DNA of 22,851 nucleotides from Haliscomenobacter sp038240665. Its GTDB lineage: Bacteria > Bacteroidota > Bacteroidia > Chitinophagales > Saprospiraceae. The notes beneath the pieces are model-generated. The model saw only the letters and a program-made list of their open reading frames with translations, had not been told where the DNA came from and made no database searches. Both the position numbers and the translations under genes were made by a program. The DNA is taken from assembly GCA_038240665.1 (NCBI GenBank), contig JBBRGN010000040.1, positions 1-22,851 of the forward strand. The letters run 5' to 3'. Positions 1 through 8,699 of this stretch are shown here, piece after piece. Every line of letters begins with the position of its first letter. Position 1 is the first letter of the stretch.

Positions 1-143
1 AATATGGAATGACGTTATCATTTCATAATCAGCAAGATTGATCTATTTTACCCAATAGATGGGTTACTAAACGTTTTGGACTCATAAAACTTTGTTTTTA
101 TCGTTTCCCTGCATTAGTAGCGCATTGAAAAAAACAAATAAAC

Positions 144-1403
144 ATGGAAGACGCTGGAAAACCGGTATTGAGAAACCTGGAGGGCTTGACCAACATGGCT
201 GAACAGATCGTGGATGGAGGCGCCAAGGGTTTGGATTTAGATTTTTCCAATACCGAAATTGCTTTTGCCAACCGTTCAGAGAAGGAATTAAAAAAAATGG
301 CGCGTTTGTTTGGTCTAATGAACAAGCACTGGCTCGTAGGGATTGGATCAAAATTGGGTTTGGCGGCAATTCGTATGCACCTTCCTTTTGTAGAAAGTGC
401 CGTTAAATACACCATTTTTGAACAGTTTTGCGGAGGTACTACTTTGTTGGAATCGCAAAAAACGGTAGAACGGCTCAATGCTTCTCAAATCCAGACCATC
501 CTAGATTATGGCGCGGAAGCCAAAGAATCCGAGGATGAAATGAACTTTACCATGAATGAAAATATTCGCGGTATAGATTTTGCCTCGCATACCAAAGGTG
601 TTCCGGTTATCAGTACCAAAATTTCGGGCTTAGCGCGTTTTGAACTACTAGCAAGCATCCAAGCAGGAGAAACACTGACGCCTGAATCCAAAACGGAGTA
701 CAAAAATGTTTTGCGCCGATTGGATGCGCTGTGTAATGTAGCCAGCCAGAAAGGTGTTTCCGTGTTTTTTGATGCCGAAGAAACCTGGATTCAGAATGCC
801 ATCGATCATTTGGTAGAGATGATGATGAAACGGTACAATAAAACGCGGGCAGTTGTTTATACCACCTGTCAAATGTACCGCACTGATCGCTTACAATACC
901 TGTTTGATTTGGCCAAACTTGCCGAGGAAGAGGGGTACATTTTGGGTGTTAAATTGGTACGTGGTGCTTACATGGAAAAAGAACGCCACCGAGCTGATGA
1001 AATGGGATACCCTTCCCCGATACAGCTTACCAAAGAGGCAACCGATGATGCTTACAACACCGCACTACGGTTTTGTATCGATCATTATGAAACCATCGCT
1101 TCCTGTAATGCCTCACACAATGCCGAAAGCGCCATACTCCAAGCAAAATTAATTGTAGAAAGAAGCATTGCGCGCAACCACCCACACTTGATGTTTTGCC
1201 AATTGTATGGCATGAGTGATAATGTAACCTACAACCTCGCCAATGCTGGATTTAATGCAGCTAAGTACGTGCCTTATGGTTCGGTAAGGGAGGTGATCCC
1301 ATTTTTGATTCGCAGAGCTCAAGAAAACTCAACCATCACAGGAGATATGAGCCGGGAATACCAATTGGTTTATTCCGAGATCAAACGGAGAGGTTTGGGG
1401 TAA
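144..1403 (+). CDS. Proline dehydrogenase (monofunctional, FAD-dependent)
   Basis: This enzyme oxidises L-proline to pyrroline-5-carboxylate, the first step of proline catabolism, passing electrons through FAD to the quinone pool. The family is recognised from the TIM-barrel motifs: KLVRGAYMEKER at about residues 270-281, SHNAES, QLYGMSDNVTYNLA from about 353, and KYVPYGSVREVIPFLIRRAQEN, whose paired arginines (about 390-391) bind the proline carboxylate in characterised family members. The length fits the single-function bacterial enzyme, and there is no fused aldehyde dehydrogenase as in PutA. The start is uncertain: ATG at 144 has only an A-rich upstream region, whereas ATG at 195 (residue 18) has GGAGG 11 bases before it and lies closer to the family's usual start, near NTEIAF. 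The gene is convergent with msrB, and no P5C dehydrogenase gene is nearby. Confidence 0.93.
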   Translation: MEDAGKPVLRNLEGLTNMAEQIVDGGAKGLDLDFSNTEIAFANRSEKELKKMARLFGLMNKHWLVGIGSKLGLAAIRMHLPFVESAVKYTIFEQFCGGTTLLESQKTVERLNASQIQTILDYGAEAKESEDEMNFTMNENIRGIDFASHTKGVPVISTKISGLARFELLASIQAGETLTPESKTEYKNVLRRLDALCNVASQKGVSVFFDAEETWIQNAIDHLVEMMMKRYNKTRAVVYTTCQMYRTDRLQYLFDLAKLAEEEGYILGVKLVRGAYMEKERHRADEMGYPSPIQLTKEATDDAYNTALRFCIDHYETIASCNASHNAESAILQAKLIVERSIARNHPHLMFCQLYGMSDNVTYNLANAGFNAAKYVPYGSVREVIPFLIRRAQENSTITGDMSREYQLVYSEIKRRGLG

Positions 1404-1442
1404 AGCTACATTCAAGTAGGTAGCCTATTTATCTTTAGCATG

Positions 1443-1508
1443 GTTTCAACGATAAACGGCTTGGTTCAAAAAAAGAAATTTTTGAACCAAGCCGTTTATC
1501 GTTGAAAC
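1443..1508. repeat. Perfect 30-bp inverted repeat, 6-base loop
   Basis: The arms 1443-1472 and 1479-1508 are exact reverse complements, separated by the loop AAGAAA. They lie between the converging stops of proline dehydrogenase (1403) and msrB (1525), so both transcripts would form the same very stable hairpin. A bidirectional terminator is the simplest reading, but no T-run follows either outer edge; the only A5/T5 stretch is next to the loop. The pairing stops abruptly on both sides and no target-site duplication is visible. Confidence 0.85.
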
Positions 1509-1524
1509 GATTCCAAGCAATTAC

Positions 1525-2070
1525 TTACTTGTCTTTGTTTTTAGTGGGCACAAAGGACAAAGAAGCGGAATTCATGCAATAACGCAATCCAGTAGGTTTC
1601 GGGCCGTCGTCAAAAACGTGACCTAGATGGCCGAAACAGCGCGCACAAGATACTTCATCCCGAACCATGCCGAGGCTGTTGTCTGAGCCTACATGTACAT
1701 AGCCTTTTTTGTAAACATCTGAAAAACTAGGCCAGCCAGTTCCAGATTCAAACTTGGTCTCGGATTTAAAAAGCGGTAGTCCGCAAGCCCGACAAGTATA
1801 AATTCCTTTTTCGTGGTTGTCCCAGTATTTTCCAGTAAAGGGGCGTTCTGTTCCTGCCTGACGAAGCACTACATATTCTTCCCCTTGAAGCTCCTTTTTC
1901 CATTCTGTTTCAGATTTTTTCACCAAACTAAGGGTCTGGCCATCTAGTGAAACGAACGCTACTTTGGTTTCCGGCGGCGCAGGCCGACTGCTGTTTTGGG
2001 CGGTGTTGCAGGAGGTGAATCCTACAAGAGCGGCAAAAAATGCCAAAAAAGCACGCAATTTAAATGACAT
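1525..2070 (-). CDS. msrB: Peptide-methionine (R)-S-oxide reductase MsrB, lipoprotein form
   Basis: This protein reduces the R-epimer of methionine sulfoxide in oxidised proteins. The N-terminus is a lipoprotein signal: a hydrophobic stretch and the lipobox FTSC with acylated Cys21, so the enzyme should be anchored on the periplasmic side rather than cytosolic. The MsrB domain spans about residues 56-175. It has two zinc CxxC pairs (C93/C96 and C142/C145), the GTGWPSF segment at about 110-116, GHLGHVFDDGP, and the nucleophilic Cys165 in RYCMNSASL. Residue 111 is Thr where many family members have a possible resolving Cys, so the recycling partner may differ. It is a single-domain MsrB with no MsrA fusion. 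The gene lies downstream of a small membrane-protein gene with a 114-base gap. Confidence 0.95.
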   Translation of the reverse strand: MSFKLRAFLAFFAALVGFTSCNTAQNSSRPAPPETKVAFVSLDGQTLSLVKKSETEWKKELQGEEYVVLRQAGTERPFTGKYWDNHEKGIYTCRACGLPLFKSETKFESGTGWPSFSDVYKKGYVHVGSDNSLGMVRDEVSCARCFGHLGHVFDDGPKPTGLRYCMNSASLSFVPTKNKDK

Positions 2071-2184
2071 AGTTGTGATTTTTATTTCTAGGGAAACGTA
2101 AAAAAGGTACTAGCAGTTGGATGAACTTAGTCAGAACTTATTTATTGGTCTCAACCCGGACACAAAATACCGGCTCAACAAGGC

Positions 2185-2649
2185 TCAACGGCGCTTTTTT
2201 TGTCGAAAACGGGGTTGATTCCATTCTTCGCGCTGGGCAAACTCGACAATATTGCGCATCGCTCCAACCATCGACACAAACACCAGGTATCCTACCGTGA
2301 CTACAATGTAAATCCACCAATATGACCCAGCATCCCGAATTCCAATTCCGCTGATAAGGTAAGCTAAAAAACCAGATGCGGCTGCCAAGCCAAGGAAACT
2401 ATAGATGGAAGCGCCCCAATAAGAAGTTCTGTTTGTAGCTGAAATGGAAAAAATGCTGTTGAACATGGCATATAGCAACATGAAGGAAGCGGCTACCATC
2501 CAAGGGAAACGATCGCTGATCTCCAAGGCTCCGCTGACCTTAAGCAAAAAACCAAAGCCATTGAACAGCAAGACTCCGCCAAAAACGACGACTGCCTGGA
2601 GGTAAGGGGTGAATGACCTTTCGTACAGGGAATGATATTCTTTGCTCAT
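2185..2649 (-). CDS. Four-helix integral membrane protein, unknown function
   Basis: I do not recognise the family. The protein of about 154 residues has four hydrophobic helices, roughly at residues 17-37, 46-68, 82-102 and 109-131, and ends in a basic tail (RFRQKKRR), suggesting an inner-membrane protein with a cytoplasmic C-terminus. There is no signal peptide and no catalytic motif. ATG at 2649 (MSKEYHSLYERSF) is preferred over an in-frame TTG 15 bases upstream. It lies upstream of msrB on the same strand, but the 114-base gap gives only weak evidence of co-transcription. Confidence 0.75.
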   Translation of the reverse strand: MSKEYHSLYERSFTPYLQAVVVFGGVLLFNGFGFLLKVSGALEISDRFPWMVAASFMLLYAMFNSIFSISATNRTSYWGASIYSFLGLAAASGFLAYLISGIGIRDAGSYWWIYIVVTVGYLVFVSMVGAMRNIVEFAQREEWNQPRFRQKKRR

Positions 2650-3210
2650 ATCGGTATAATGCAAAATGGAAGATAAGGTTCAAAATGCTTTAAGTTAAGC
2701 GATTTAAGTTACGAAAAAAAAGCCGGTATTTGAAAAAAGAAAAGCAGCGGTTACCCATACTAAAACCGAGAAGGGCTAAATCATTTTTGCTAAATCAATC
2801 GAGTCTTCATTTTTTCGAACAAAAGTTCATGATTTTTACCACTGAGTTGATGGATATTGGAATAAATGCCCCACAGAACACCAAAGAGTAATGGATGGGT
2901 TAGGCCTACTTTTTATCGGGAAGGGAGTATACATTTGGAGCCTCTTCCTGAAACGATGATTGATTAGGGTCAAACTAGCCCAGTTCGGGATGTTGCTCTT
3001 TGCGGTAATAAAGCCATTAAACACCAGTCATTATCGAGGTCTTTCACTCCAATGGCGTGAAAAATGATTTCAAAAAAGTACTGCGCTTAATGGAGGTGTT
3101 TGATTGCATCAACAATACCTAGATGAAATAGGTCAAAGGATCTGGAGGACAAAAGGAAAGAACTTCCTTTTCAGATGTTTTGGACCTTGACTTAGGACGA
3201 TAGGTTTAGA
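2650..3210. other. Gene-poor 560-base stretch, possible decayed coding remnant
   Basis: No convincing gene is present. On the minus strand two overlapping open stretches in different frames (about 2970-3090, and 2836-3024 of 62 codons) are protein-like in composition, and could be a frameshifted remnant, but neither matches a family I know. A 9-base direct repeat GCTAAATCA occurs at 2775 and 2789. The rimO-proximal end carries a terminator-like hairpin, listed separately. Confidence 0.4.
3151..3171 (-). terminator. Putative intrinsic terminator of rimO
   Basis: AAAAGGAA at 3151-3158 and TTCCTTTT at 3164-3171 are exact reverse complements with a 5-base loop. It lies about 40 bases past the rimO stop. 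Read from the minus strand, the A-rich arm comes first and the stem ends in a short U-run. The stem is AT-rich and therefore weak. Confidence 0.4.
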
Positions 3211-4527
3211 TTACCCTTCTGCCAATACCCCGAATAAATCATATTCCGTGGCCTCCGTAATTTTTACCATCGCAAAATCGCCAATCCGGGCATACTGTTT
3301 CTTGGCGGGAAGGAGTACTTCATTGTCGACCTCCGCAGAATCGCCTTCCGTACGCCCTACAAAATAGCCGCCTTCTTTTCTGTCGATCAACACTTTAAAT
3401 GTTTGACCCACTTTAGCAAGATTTTTTTCAAAGGAGATGGCAGATTGAATTTCCATCAGTCGGTTGGCGCGATCAGCTTTAACGTCGGCGGGAACATCGT
3501 CTACTAAATCATAGGCTCGGGTACTTTCCTCGTGGGAATATTGAAAAACGCCCAAACGATCCAATTGCATTTCCTCGACAAACTGGCACAGTTCTTCGAA
3601 TTCTTCCTCCGTTTCTCCAGGGAAACCTACCAACATGGTGGTGCGGATGGTGATACCCGGCACTTTTTCGCGCGCGACGCGGATCAATTCAACGGTTTCT
3701 TCTTGGGTGATTTGGCGTCGCATCCGCTCAAGTACGGTATCAGAAGCATGTTGTAAAGGCATGTCTAAGTAATTGCAAATCTTGGGCTGCTGCGCCATGA
3801 CGTCAAATACTTCAATGGGAAATTTACTGGGATAGGCATAATGCAATCGAATCCATTCAATACCATCTACAGCTACCAAAGCCTCCAACAATTGCGACAA
3901 TTCCCGTTTTTTGTACAAATCCAAACCGTAGTAAGTCAACTCTTGAGCGATCAAGATGAGTTCCTTTACGCCAATTCGGGCGAGATTCTTGGCCTCTTTT
4001 ACCAGCTCTTCAATGGGTCGCGAGATGTGTTGGCCTCGCATAAGCGGTATGGCGCAAAACGAGCAAGTACGGTTGCAGCCTTCGGATATTTTTAGATACG
4101 CAAAATGCTGGGGGGTAGTAATGACGCGTTCGCCGATGAGTTCATGTTTGTAATCGGCATTGAGTTTGGCCAAAAGACCAGGCAGTTCCAAGGTGCCAAA
4201 ATAGGCGTCTACTTCGGGGATTTCCTTTTCCAGGTCATCTTTATAACGTTGCGACAGACAGCCAGTTACGTACAATTTGTCAAGTCCGCCTTGTTTTTTT
4301 ACTTCGGCGTATTCTAAAATGGTATTGACAGATTCCTCTTTGGCTAAATCTATAAAACCACAAGTATTGATGATGACAATATTCGCGTCCTCATCATCAC
4401 TGTCGTGTACTACCTCGAAATCATTTCCACGCAACTGAGTGATCAGGTTTTCAGAATCTACTAGGTTTTTTGAACAGCCTAGCGTGATGACGTTGACTTT
4501 ATCTTGCTTGAGTGTTTTGGTCTTCAT
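3211..4527 (-). CDS. rimO: Ribosomal protein S12 methylthiotransferase RimO
   Basis: RimO is a radical-SAM enzyme that attaches a methylthio group to the conserved aspartate of ribosomal protein S12. The domain order is complete. The N-terminal UPF0004 domain has three cluster-binding cysteines (C18 in TLGCSKN, C56 in NTCGFI, C90 in TGCLSQRY). The radical-SAM core has CNRTCSFC (C151, C155, C158) and the downstream PLQHAS and GFPGETEEEF motifs. A C-terminal TRAM domain runs from about residue 375. TLGCSKN and PLMRGQHISRP favour RimO over the tRNA enzyme MiaB, and the length of 438 residues is typical. The gene is transcribed away from an outer-membrane protein gene; ATG at 4527 is well placed before the conserved N-terminus. 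Confidence 0.96.
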   Translation of the reverse strand: MKTKTLKQDKVNVITLGCSKNLVDSENLITQLRGNDFEVVHDSDDEDANIVIINTCGFIDLAKEESVNTILEYAEVKKQGGLDKLYVTGCLSQRYKDDLEKEIPEVDAYFGTLELPGLLAKLNADYKHELIGERVITTPQHFAYLKISEGCNRTCSFCAIPLMRGQHISRPIEELVKEAKNLARIGVKELILIAQELTYYGLDLYKKRELSQLLEALVAVDGIEWIRLHYAYPSKFPIEVFDVMAQQPKICNYLDMPLQHASDTVLERMRRQITQEETVELIRVAREKVPGITIRTTMLVGFPGETEEEFEELCQFVEEMQLDRLGVFQYSHEESTRAYDLVDDVPADVKADRANRLMEIQSAISFEKNLAKVGQTFKVLIDRKEGGYFVGRTEGDSAEVDNEVLLPAKKQYARIGDFAMVKITEATEYDLFGVLAEG

Positions 4528-4658
4528 ACGTTTTTACTTAGAGCGGTTGCGCGCATCGCTCCAACTCTATTCAACAAACCGTAAATGTACATCAAAACTG
4601 CGTATACTTGAAAGTTATCCGCTACGTTATGATGTTATTCGTAAAAAACTCGCTAAGG

Positions 4659-5351
4659 ATGAAAAAGATCGTTTTGATCGTATGTCTAGGCTGCTGCTAT
4701 TTTAATGTGTCGGCCCAATTTGGCGTAAACGCTACCTATAACCTCAATAACGCCCCCCTTTGGACGATAAAAGACCTCAGCAATAACAACACGACAACCT
4801 TACCCGGCAGCGGGCTTGGCGTGGGGATTGATTATTGGGTTCCACTAAAAGGTGCACGAATTGAATTGCTCCCGGAACTCAACTTTGCTAAATACGATGC
4901 CAATGCGGTAGATTTGGGTGCATTGCATTCCGAGTTTTACAGTTTTTTTCTCAAAGCGAATTTATATTTACTCGACTTCAAAGGCGATTGTCATTGTCCT
5001 ACTTTCTCTAAATCGGGAAAGGCCGTGAGCAAAGGATTTTATCTTCAGGTTGCTCCAGGTATATCTTATTTAAAATCAAACATCGCCATGCTCAACGGCG
5101 TACGCTTGTACGCAAGGACGCTTGTACCCAGCATTAGCCTTTCTGGGGGCTTGGACATTGGCATTTCTGATCTGTTGACGATTACCCCGTTTGGCGGCGT
5201 GCGCATTTTTCCATCGGCCAATTGGCAGGGGTTGGAGGAGTCCTTGCGACTGGATCCAAGCTTGGGCAGTCGATCGGTCAAAAACGTAAGCAATTTGACG
5301 CAGATCTTTGCGGGAGTTCGACTAGGATTCCGCTTGGATAAACGGCGTTAA
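4659..5351 (+). CDS. Outer-membrane beta-barrel protein
   Basis: This is a probable outer-membrane barrel of about 230 residues whose precise role cannot be read from sequence. ATG at 4659 gives a clean signal peptide (MKKIVLIVCLGC, cleavage likely after NVSA, mature end QFGVNATYN). The open frame extends 51 bases further upstream, but that extension would bury the signal. The mature part alternates hydrophobic and polar residues, with strand-like segments such as GLGVGIDYWV, GFYLQVAPGISYL and a C-terminal IFAGVRLGFRL typical of barrel ends. A Cys-rich turn, GDCHCPTF, sits mid-protein. It may belong to the broad PorT/OMP_b-brl_2 group. It is convergent with murB across a 29-base gap. Confidence 0.8.
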   Translation: MKKIVLIVCLGCCYFNVSAQFGVNATYNLNNAPLWTIKDLSNNNTTTLPGSGLGVGIDYWVPLKGARIELLPELNFAKYDANAVDLGALHSEFYSFFLKANLYLLDFKGDCHCPTFSKSGKAVSKGFYLQVAPGISYLKSNIAMLNGVRLYARTLVPSISLSGGLDIGISDLLTITPFGGVRIFPSANWQGLEESLRLDPSLGSRSVKNVSNLTQIFAGVRLGFRLDKRR

Positions 5352-5380
5352 GGAATGAGCTAACCAAAATCACACCTTTC

Positions 5381-6379
5381 CTAATATAGATTAACTTCCG
5401 GCTCTAACTGTATTCCAAATTTTTTCTCTACGGATGCTTGGATGCTTTTGGCCAATTCCCATATTTCAGAGCCGCTTGCACCGCCCATGTTGACCAATAC
5501 CAGGGCTTGTTTTTCGTAGCAACCAGCATTTCCCAAGCATTTTCCTTTCCAACCGCATTGGTCGATTAGCCAACCGGCCGGGATTTTTAGCTTCCCTGGT
5601 TGGCTGGAAAAAAAGGGCATCTTGGGGTATTGTGGCAACAACTTTTCCTGGACAAAAACGGCGTCTAAATCTGGGTTTTTGAAAAAACTTCCGGAGTTGC
5701 CCATTTGAGCTGGGTCAGGAAGTTTGCTTTTGCGGATAAAAATGATGGCATTGCTGACGTCGATGGGAGAGGGCTGATCAATCCCTACCGTTTCCAATAC
5801 TTTTTGAATCATTCCGTAGCTGGTGTTGATATGGGGTATCAGCGATAAATGGAAGTAAACCTTGGTAATCAAAGCTTTACCTTTCAAGCTATGTTTAAAA
5901 ATGCTATCGCGATAACCAAAGGCCATGGAAGTTTTGTCAAAATATAGGTCTTCGCCGCTGTTCAAATCAATGGCTTCCAAACCTATAAAATTATCTTTCA
6001 ACTCCACGCCGTAAGCGCCAATATTTTGAATAGGCGCAGCACCAACCGTGCCAGGAATCAGGGATAAATTTTCCAATCCATACCAACCTTGCTGGAGCGT
6101 CCACAACACAATTTCATGCCAATTTTCTCCGCCGCCAATGGCAACGGTCACCGAATCTTGGCTGCTGCTCAGGAGCTCTCGGCCAAAAATGCGGTTGAGC
6201 AGCACGGTCTCTTTTACATCCTGGCAAAACAGCATATTGCTGCCGCCGCCCAAAATGAGCGGCGGCGTAATTGGTTTTTCGTCCAGAAATTGTTTAACCT
6301 CATCAGGCGAAGCAATAGAAATAATCCGCTCCGCTTGAACGTCGATTCCAAAAGTATTGTAAGGCAATAACGAAGGCAT
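5381..6379 (-). CDS. murB: UDP-N-acetylenolpyruvoylglucosamine reductase MurB
   Basis: MurB reduces UDP-GlcNAc-enolpyruvate to UDP-MurNAc with NADPH and FAD, the second committed step of peptidoglycan synthesis in the cytoplasm. FAD-binding motifs include LGGGSNMLF at about residues 43-51 and the stretch from GLENLSLIPGTVG to QNIGAYG. The active-site GSFFKNP contains Ser231, equivalent to the proton-donating Ser229 of the E. coli enzyme, and EPEVNLY at the C-terminus supplies the conserved Glu. GYRDSIFK marks the type I (E. coli-like) form, and 332 residues is the expected size. The gene starts only 12 bases after the ABC transporter stop, so it is very likely the second gene of that operon. 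Confidence 0.96.
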   Translation of the reverse strand: MPSLLPYNTFGIDVQAERIISIASPDEVKQFLDEKPITPPLILGGGSNMLFCQDVKETVLLNRIFGRELLSSSQDSVTVAIGGGENWHEIVLWTLQQGWYGLENLSLIPGTVGAAPIQNIGAYGVELKDNFIGLEAIDLNSGEDLYFDKTSMAFGYRDSIFKHSLKGKALITKVYFHLSLIPHINTSYGMIQKVLETVGIDQPSPIDVSNAIIFIRKSKLPDPAQMGNSGSFFKNPDLDAVFVQEKLLPQYPKMPFFSSQPGKLKIPAGWLIDQCGWKGKCLGNAGCYEKQALVLVNMGGASGSEIWELAKSIQASVEKKFGIQLEPEVNLY

Positions 6380-6391
6380 AAAAGAAATTTT

Positions 6392-8197
6392 CTAGTGTAC
6401 CTCAAACTGCAATTTGGCCAAAGAACTATAGGCCCCATCTTCACGAAACGACAATTCTTCGTGCGTACCCTGTTCAATGATTTGACCATTGTCGATCACA
6501 TAAATACAATCCACTTCGCGAATTGTCGCTAAGCGGTGAGCGATGATGATGGAAGTTCTACCAACCATTAATGTATTCAGGGCATCCTGTACCAATTTTT
6601 CCGATTCTGCATCTAAGGAAGAAGTGGCTTCGTCCAAGATCAAAATGGCTGGATCTTTCAAAATAGCCCGTGCTATGGCCACGCGTTGGCGCTGACCGCC
6701 CGAAAGCTTGACGCCTCTTTCGCCCACAACGGTGTCTAGTTTTTCTGGAAAAGAATCAATAAAGTCCCAAGCATTGGCTTTTTGGGCAGCTTCAATGATC
6801 TCTTCATCCGAAGCGCCAGGTTTGCCGTAAGCGATGTTTTCCCGAATGGTGCCTCCAAAAAGCATGACTTCTTGGGGGACGATGGCCAGATTGCGGCGAA
6901 AACTGAGCAGATCATAATCACAAATCGATTGGCCATCCACCAAAATATTACCTGAACCCACTTGGTAGAATTGTAGTAGCAACTGTACGATGGTTGATTT
7001 ACCAGCCCCACTAGCACCAACGAGGGCAATCTTTTGTCCAGCAGCAATATGAAAACTAATGCCTTTTAAAACTTCCATCTCCTTTCTTCCGGGATAAGAA
7101 AAATGTACATCTTGATAATCGATCGTACCAGAAAACCGGTTGATGGGTTCAAGATGCGCATTGCGCAACTCGGTCTCAGAAGGTTCACTCATGATTTCCA
7201 ATATCCGTTCAGTAGCGCCAATAGCAGCTACTAATTCAGTGTAAAAACTACCCAAACTGGCAATAGCACCTCCAATAATGCCAGTAAAGACTACAAAATT
7301 GACGAGATCGCCTTCTACCATTTTCCCCTGCTGTACCAATAAAGCAGCTTGGTACATGATGAAAAACAAAGCACCAAACATGACAAAAATGATGAAAGCG
7401 GCAAAAAGTCCGCGCATATGTGCAGCCCGCAAGGAGATACGTACTGCTTCCGTGAGGTGCTTCCCATAACGAGCTACTTCAAACCATTCGTTGGTGTAGG
7501 CTTTTACCGTTTGGATGCTTTGCATGGTCTCTTCCACTACCACATTGGTTTTGGCCAATTGATCCTGACGTTCCTTCATGAGTTTGCGGATGTAGCGACC
7601 AAAGAACATCGCTGAAACCACCACTACGGGGAACGTAACCAGCATAATAAGTGCCAAACGTGGCATGGTGACCACAATAATCAACACCCCGCCAATCAGG
7701 ATGATCAATTGGCGTAGAAATTCGGCCAAAGTTAGCGATATCACCCCTTGAACCTGAGTCACATCATTGGTAATGCGGCTGGTGAGCTCGCCTACACGCC
7801 GTTCTTCTAGAAAGGGAATACCCAGCGTCACCAGTTTTTGATAAAGATCGGTACGGAGAGCGGCCATGCTTTTTTCACTTACCAAAGCAAATAACTGCAC
7901 CCGGAAGTAGGAAAAAAAACTCTGAACCCCCAATAACAAAAGCAGAAAAAGAAAAACCTGAGTGAGCGTATAAGGTGAAGTAGATTTATTAGAGATGATG
8001 TTAAAAATCTCTCCCGGTAGTTTCATGATGGCCAAAAAGAGTAAACTTCCTCCCGCTAAAAAAAACATACCCAATATAAACGGCCATTTGTAAGGGAGGA
8101 TGTATTTAAAAACTGAAAGCGCGCGGATTAATTTTTCTCGACTTAGCTTGGTTTTCTCCTTATTGTCGAGATCGCGGCGATTTCCATTCATTGCCAT
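6392..8197 (-). CDS. MsbA-like ABC exporter (fused membrane and ATPase domains)
   Basis: This is a half-transporter that would work as a homodimer in the inner membrane. The N-terminal half (about residues 25-330) contains six membrane helices. The C-terminal ATPase domain has the Walker A motif GASGAGKST, the Q-loop PQEVMLFGGTIRENIAYG, the ABC signature LSGGQRQRVAIARAI, the Walker B ILILDEATSSLD and the switch histidine in IIAHRLATIR; all catalytic elements are intact. The 601 residues and the sequence class resemble lipid A/lipid or multidrug exporters, and the substrate cannot be assigned. It is followed 12 bases later by murB, which hints at an envelope role. Two ATGs lie near the start (8197 and 8191). 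Confidence 0.93.
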   Translation of the reverse strand: MAMNGNRRDLDNKEKTKLSREKLIRALSVFKYILPYKWPFILGMFFLAGGSLLFLAIMKLPGEIFNIISNKSTSPYTLTQVFLFLLLLLGVQSFFSYFRVQLFALVSEKSMAALRTDLYQKLVTLGIPFLEERRVGELTSRITNDVTQVQGVISLTLAEFLRQLIILIGGVLIIVVTMPRLALIMLVTFPVVVVSAMFFGRYIRKLMKERQDQLAKTNVVVEETMQSIQTVKAYTNEWFEVARYGKHLTEAVRISLRAAHMRGLFAAFIIFVMFGALFFIMYQAALLVQQGKMVEGDLVNFVVFTGIIGGAIASLGSFYTELVAAIGATERILEIMSEPSETELRNAHLEPINRFSGTIDYQDVHFSYPGRKEMEVLKGISFHIAAGQKIALVGASGAGKSTIVQLLLQFYQVGSGNILVDGQSICDYDLLSFRRNLAIVPQEVMLFGGTIRENIAYGKPGASDEEIIEAAQKANAWDFIDSFPEKLDTVVGERGVKLSGGQRQRVAIARAILKDPAILILDEATSSLDAESEKLVQDALNTLMVGRTSIIIAHRLATIREVDCIYVIDNGQIIEQGTHEELSFREDGAYSSLAKLQFEVH

Positions 8198-8699
8198 AGT
8201 AGTTTCTATTTTTTAGTGGGCGACTTGCCCAAACTGTGCTTAAAGGTATCATTATTCTTTTCTGCTAACATTTTCTAAGTAGACTTGGATCATAAAATTG
8301 CACAAAAATGAAAAAAATCGGGTTTGCTAATTTCTGGCAGGGCATACTACCGCTCTTTAAGAATACGTTAACAAAATCGATATTTGTAAAAAGCAGTGCT
8401 GATTTAGACAGCAGAAAATATCTGGCTCGATTTTTGGTTTTCCTAACTGTTAGGAATGATTCAACAATAAGATACCAAATCTAGTTTGCCTCTTTAGTTG
8501 CCATACGGCCTATCTTTTTTGTTAAATAGACTTGCTATTCGCCTCAAAAGATAGTTGTCTGGTAACAAAATAGCCTGGTCTAAATTAATACTTTTTTAAA
8601 GATTCATTCCTGAAGTGCTCCGCTGTAAAATCAAATTGCAATAAACTAACCCTAGGATTTGATTTTTCTTTCAGCGTTTTAATCCCAAAAATGTTTAGT
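8198..8699. other. Divergent intergenic region, 500 bases
   Basis: The region separates the ABC exporter (-) from the DUF6089 protein gene (+) and must hold promoters for both. I found no exact TAnnTTTG element at good spacing for either gene. It contains the palindrome at 8440-8456 listed separately. No RNA gene or coding region was recognised. Confidence 0.5.
8440..8456. promoter_or_regulatory. Palindrome TTCCTAAC-T-GTTAGGAA, possible operator
   Basis: Two perfect 8-base half-sites are separated by one base, in the shared upstream region of the ABC exporter and the DUF6089 gene. The form fits a binding site for a dimeric regulator. No regulator gene is adjacent, and its target gene is unknown. 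Confidence 0.35.

Noticed and set aside
75..94. TTTG elements upstream of proline dehydrogenase as a promoter
   Set aside because: The two TTTG elements are too close together and the -7 consensus is not met.
98..478. Long minus-strand open frame opposite proline dehydrogenase
   Set aside because: It is the antisense shadow of a strongly conserved enzyme and has no family character of its own.
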